A DNA stretch of 64,000 bases, taken from Ophioderma brevispina. Lineage: Eukaryota > Echinodermata > Ophiuroidea > Amphilepidida > Ophiodermatidae. The position numbers and the translations under genes are program-made. The stretch lies in contig JAMKCH010011796.1 of the NCBI GenBank assembly GCA_023653785.1, forward strand, positions 1-64,000, given 5' to 3'. Below the pieces are notes generated by a model that was not told where the DNA came from, ran no database searches, and saw only the letters and a list, made by a program, of their open reading frames with translations. Below, piece by piece: positions 59,636-64,000 of the stretch. Numbering within the stretch: the first letter of the stretch is position 1; every line of letters begins with the position of its first letter.

Positions 59636-59926
59636 TCTACAGCTTGTCACTTTGTTTGTGCTCAGAGGCTGGATTTTCACCACCAGGGAATTTAGTCTCC
59701 CCTGAAGAGGGAAGATGACCTCCAAATTCCTCTATCTTTGAGAGAAAGGTATCCTCTAAATTTGGGACTAAGGTTTTAATCAGGTTATTTTTATAACCTG
59801 TTTTCTCATGGCATGTTTTGCTTCAAGTCCTAAATGCTTGGCTAGTTTCATCAACTCAGGCTTTTTCAGCTCATCAAACTTCTCGCAAGTTATTTGTTCC
59901 ATAAACTCTTCTGGTTTAAACTCCAT
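59636..59926 (-). pseudogene. Gypsy gag N-terminus (remnant)
   Basis: Starting at the ATG at 59926: MEFKPEEFMEQI, then LKKPELMKLAKHLGLE and MRKQVIK. This is the helical N-terminal start I associate with gag of these elements. It ends at a stop near 59637, directly next to the integrase linker (RLVNEQQSDPALRKLG). The zinc knuckle and protease that should lie between are absent, so an internal deletion of more than 1 kb is likely. Confidence 0.6.
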
Positions 59927-60390
59927 TGTGACTGTACTCTACCACACAATTTTAACTTGAACCAATATACAAAGTAGTACATGTAATACACACAAAATTT
60001 TGTATGCCAAAGTGTGCACAATGTTTACAATATTAATTACACTTTTAATGTGTAAATTCTGAACAATAAGGCTCAAATTTATCTCAATTCAATTCCGAAG
60101 ACGAGCCCCAATTCTGTTATGACGTCTCGTAAACGTCAAAGGTCAGAAATACCTTTCAAACACAAATAAATGAGCCTTGTGCACCAAAATGATCTAAATT
60201 TTATATAATAACGCAGATTTACTGATTTAATCAGTTTGGTTCAAGAATTTGGTATGTTCAAAGCACAATTATCTATACAATTCAAAGTTAAACTTAACAA
60301 TTCTAATCTTACTCCAAGTTCATTATGTCTTCAACTAAAAGTAGCGTTGCTGTTCAACGATGATATGTCCTCACAGCGAAGACTCCAAAA

Positions 60391-61190
60391 TGACAGCGCA
60401 TAAGTTCCCATAAATATCCATGGTATATTCCATGCAAATCTTCTCAGTAACTGTTGTCCAGCAGTTCAAGACGACAGGGTTTTCCCTCGACGACACTAAT
60501 ATTCTGCAATACAATCCAGGTATTCCACCACCATCAGTCTGCCGCTAATGTCCTCATTTAGGACCACAAACTGGAATCCCTTTTTGATTCCAAAACTAAA
60601 GCTCTTTTGGCTTAAAAGCCGATAGCAAACAGTTCAGCTTTCAAGCTCCGGCGGTCTCCAAAGTATTATAAATCCTGGCACTATGTACAGCATAAATCTA
60701 CCATTATTGTAGATTAAAACTAGCTCTAACTATTTATTGTATAGTTCCTGTTTACAACTGCTGGCCGAGAGCCTTTTCAGTGAGTAGTCATGGTAGTATT
60801 TAACTTCAAACAGCTAGATTCCCCTCTATAACAATAATCATTACAGCATCATCATGCATAAACATAATCTTGCACTGACCAATTGGATTTCACATAAATT
60901 ACATCATCTGCATTGCATCACCTAACATTTATAACATGATGGGGAATCCCCATATTATGCAATCTGTTTTGATCTCAAAGCATAAACAAGTTTATAAATT
61001 CACATTGGGGAATTCCCATTCTCCTCTCTTGTGCAATCTATCTAGTAAATAACACCTGGCCTGATCTCAATATAGCACAAGGGGATTTCCATAATAAACA
61101 AAGTACTTTTTCCATGAGAAACCTTTTTCTCAAATAAAATTGAAAATCAAATTAATATTTTCAATCACAAAAATGGAGGTCAATATAACA
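60391..61190 (-). repeat. 5' LTR of the gypsy element
   Basis: In element orientation it starts TGTTATATTGACC at 61190 and ends GCGCTGTCA at 60391, the canonical TG...CA ends, 800 bp. A TGGAGTCTTCGC stretch beginning three bases further on the element strand (60387 downward) is a candidate primer-binding site, because such sites usually begin with TGG. The tRNA is not identified. Confidence 0.82.
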
Positions 61191-63530
61191 ATATGTTATA
61201 TTTTGGTAGGCCTAGGTGGCATTGTTTGCCGTGTAACTTTCCTGTTGTTTGGTAACAGGGGCGGGATGTAAATATGACGAAAGCAAAGTCTTCGCTATCA
61301 TCCATATCACGGGAAAATTAACTACATTTTATATTATTATGTAATGTTTATATTACATCATGTGTCAATATTAAAACGGAACAAATTCACACTACTTGTT
61401 TTAATATAATATTTTTTACTGGCACTCCGTTTGGTAAACAAGGGGGGGGTACTAGGACCTGCACTACTTGTCATTTTGTTTTCATGAAAAGATGCGTTCT
61501 CGAAAGTTACACAATACAAAAAATAAGAATCGGAAAAAAAGTATATCATATAGTCCGGTAAACTGCAAATTAGATACTGGTCCTACAATTCTCTCCGTCC
61601 CTAGGAAACCCTCCTCCCCTCGTTCACTAAAGATACACGAGAGTATTTCAAATAAAGGTATCCCCTTCACATGTGAACATTCCTGATTTTTGTAACTATT
61701 TGTAAAGCTTTCTGAATGATAACTGAGACTGTTTCTTTGGTATAAAAACTGTAAAATTTCTATTTCCCAGATTGAGCAAATAGCCTATGTTTTCTATTAT
61801 AAAATATAACCTACAAATTACATTTTTTTCCATCTTAAGACTGTTCTGTAGGCAAATAAAAAGTTAGGAATATACTGAGTGTCTTCGAATCACTTCATAC
61901 CAACAGAAAATATTGTCGAGTTGAAATCTATCGTGTTCTCAATCGTTTTCTTTAGCGATAGACGTTCTTTTTTAAACCATTGCATGATATGTGTATAATT
62001 ATTCATGGGAGTGTCCGAATCTGTCCAGTCGTGACATCAAAGAAGCAAACCACGGTAACTGAAATATTCCAATGCTTGTTCTCTAGGTTCAGTCTGGTAG
62101 CTTTCATTTCAACTTTGGCATACTGTCTATAGTGTAACAACTAAGCCTTTCGATATAATTACAAAGGAAGACATTCATTTGTCGACATCGGCATTGCAAG
62201 TAGTTACAACTGTTAATTTTTATCTTTACCGTTCCAAAAAAAATTACGATTGACACTCCTTTTGAAAATATTTGGTCAATAAACACTGTTAAAATGTTCA
62301 TTAAAATACAGCCGTTTTTGTACTGGCAGCTGGGACTCACCACAGTAAAATCACCCTTTTTACAGTCATTTGCACGTTTCGAGTCCCGTTTTACATTATT
62401 TGCACGTTTTGAGTCCCGGCTAACATCAAAACGCCGTCTGTTTTAAAGATCAATTTTTAACATTGTACATTACTTATGCACACTTTCATGGTACTGTCCT
62501 GTTCAATTAACTTAGATGTCCGGTTTTTATTAATTATTTCAAAGAAATATACGCTTTCGACCAAAATCACGAAAGAAAATTGTTATTCATCATGGGACCC
62601 AACAAGATCATTGGGTTTTCCAACTTCAAAACATTCTTCTTTGGATTTTATTCAATTTACACTGATTTTATTGACAAACTACAAACAAACGGGTCCATGT
62701 GAATATTGACTTTTTTACTCTGAAACTTTGATGTCAGACCCATTCACGAACTGGGGGCGCTTCAAAAGCATGTAACGAACAATTATTGATTCACGGACCT
62801 TACTTTGATTTCAGGTGTTTGAGCTTGCATACTGCAGGATATAAACTGCATCGTTGAACTACCGATCTTTTTCAGATGACGTAGCCCGGGGTCTGTTTTT
62901 ATTCAATTGTTTACGGACAAAAGAAGCATACAGTAATGGTGGCCATTCCAGTTATGCCGTTGTGACACCTTGCCAATCATCTCGTTTGTATTGCAAACCA
63001 AGGGTCTGTAGCTAAAAGTGATGGATAAGCTATAGAATTCTAGTTAGGTACTTTTGGCCAACTGAAAAATTGACCGGAAAAGGAAGAAAAAAAAAAAATC
63101 GGCAGCGTTCAAAGATCTGACTCCCCATTTCAGTAGGTGTCGGTAGTAAGTGTCCGTTCGGCAGAAGACTAATATATTCGATTGTTTGTCCTTTTTAAGC
63201 GCTTCTGGCTTTATCATTTGCAGCTAGGGATATGTTTAGGGTACCTTGTACTTGTTACCAGGACAGCCCCAAAATCTGCTTTGTGAAGATTTCTGATTTA
63301 GCGTGAATTCACTGATAGTGCCTTTAAAGTTTATGTAAAATATGGCATCAAAGTCAAAGACCTAGTGAGACGCCGTCATTTTGAATATGCCGCCAATGTA
63401 ATGGCGGCATAAGATATTCACACGACTTGTCCCCTAAAAAGTGAGTGTACGGCACGAACACATTGCAGAGAGTATAGAGGAGGAGCAGAATAGAATTCAT
63501 AGGGCCTTATTAAGGAGTTCGGTTACCTCC
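61191..63530. other. No recognisable gene
   Basis: A small direct repeat (TTTGCACGTTTxGAGTCCCG, twice, 62369-62420) and a G run near 61442 are the only structures. Frames of 60-79 codons (61468-61686, 62104-62343, 62476-62709) are not recognised. Confidence 0.45.
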
Positions 63531-64000
63531 CACTACAGAAAAGGTTGGAAACCTTTGGTAGTTAGTATGGAACTCTCTACATCAATGCTGGGTAGTTAGT
63601 ACTCTCAAATTGTGGTACTTTTTCAATAGGGGCCAATTTAAGTTTACCACAGGGTCAAATTTTAAAATGCCCCAATCATGTTGAACTGTATGCCATATTG
63701 TCCCATCTACTCATAAGGATTCAAAAATGCTATAGTTTGTACCACCTACGACCTTTGTTTTGGAGTTATAAGGTAAAGGCTAAAATGGTCAAAAAAGGTC
63801 CAATTTCAATTTGTACAGGGGGTCAACATTAAAAATTTTAATCTGATTATATTTTAAATACTTGGCAAGTTATTGCGGGTTAGAGGACTCATAAAAGCGT
63901 ATAGTTTGTATTATGTTAAATGCTTACTTCGGAGATAAGGAGTCAAAGAAGGTCAACACAATTGGATTATGTGAAATATTATGACCGCTATTTTGTCCAT
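63531..64000 (+). repeat. Dispersed repeat with GTACAGGGGGTCAA motif, continues past the window
   Basis: It contains a recurring block order: AAATGCCCCAATCATGTTGAA, then ATAAGGATTCAAAAA, then TATAGTTTGTA, then GGAGTTATAAGG, then AATTTGTACAGGGGGTC. The first blocks appear again from about 63840, giving an internal period near 170 bases. Similar words occur in the fold-back arms at 35160-35262, 36940-37130 and 37380-37560. Confidence 0.55.

Larger units (their letters stand above)
53109..61190 (-). mobile_element. Ty3/gypsy LTR retrotransposon with integrase upstream of RT (Gmr1-like), interrupted by a LINE
   Basis: Two direct LTRs of about 0.8 kb bracket minus-strand coding remnants in the order gag N-terminus, integrase, reverse transcriptase, RNase H. 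The integrase-first order is normal for Ty1/copia, but the integrase and RT sequences are Ty3/gypsy-type. This combination defines the Gmr1-like group. Minus-strand sequence runs without a break from integrase through a short acidic spacer into the pre-RT linker (58364 to about 58000), so it is one pol gene and not two elements. Gag zinc knuckle and protease are not found. A plus-strand LINE (54525-57240) separates RT from RNase H. Stops, frameshifts and lost catalytic residues make this copy defective. Confidence 0.85.

Overview
The window looks like AT-rich, repeat-dominated nuclear DNA of a marine invertebrate, most likely a deuterostome (echinoderm, hemichordate or cephalochordate). The reasons are dense MITEs, fold-back elements and satellites, APE-type LINEs, a Ty3/gypsy element of the Gmr1 type (described mainly from deuterostomes), and one exon whose closest remembered relatives are vertebrate PPP1R16A/PPP1R16B. 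Nothing prokaryotic is present: no operons, no long intact ORFs. Small indels are everywhere, including between duplicate copies and inside the one host exon. The sequence therefore reads like long-read assembly with residual errors, and many frameshifts may not be biological.

Layout. 0-10 kb: anonymous sequence with scattered MITEs (a 9-bp-TSD family, a hAT-like element, a Tc1/mariner-type element), G/C runs and a GA-rich tract. 10.7-12.1 kb: a satellite of about 108 bp repeated about 13 times. 12.5-18.6 kb: more MITEs, including a MITE inside a MITE with both target-site duplications readable. 19.4-21.3 kb: degenerate short tandem repeats and a CA-rich tract. 23.7-23.83 kb, minus strand: the N-terminal coding exon of a PPP1R16-type protein phosphatase 1 regulatory subunit, the only host gene piece recognised. 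24.8-27.4 kb: MITE pieces. 28.0-30.4 kb: a TTAA-flanked inverted-repeat element carrying a hAT-type MITE. 30.5-31.2 kb: a minisatellite. 33.5-37.0 kb: a 1.75-kb tandem duplication with Tc1-like transposase remnants, running into a fold-back at 36.8-37.7 kb. 37.8-40.1 kb: two related fold-back elements.

41.3-44.5 kb, minus strand: a LINE with endonuclease and reverse transcriptase. 44.5-52.5 kb: two tandem copies of an unidentified unit of about 3.9 kb. 53.1-61.2 kb, minus strand: an LTR retrotransposon whose integrase lies upstream of its reverse transcriptase, split between RT and RNase H by a 5'-truncated LINE on the plus strand (54.5-57.2 kb). 63.5 kb to the end: another dispersed repeat.

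There is no evident multi-gene host pathway. The genes present are mobile-element genes, all broken, plus one exon. The most notable structures are the integrase-first gypsy element with its nested LINE, the 9-bp-TSD MITE family with a related unoccupied site, and the large tandem unit at 44.5-52.5 kb.
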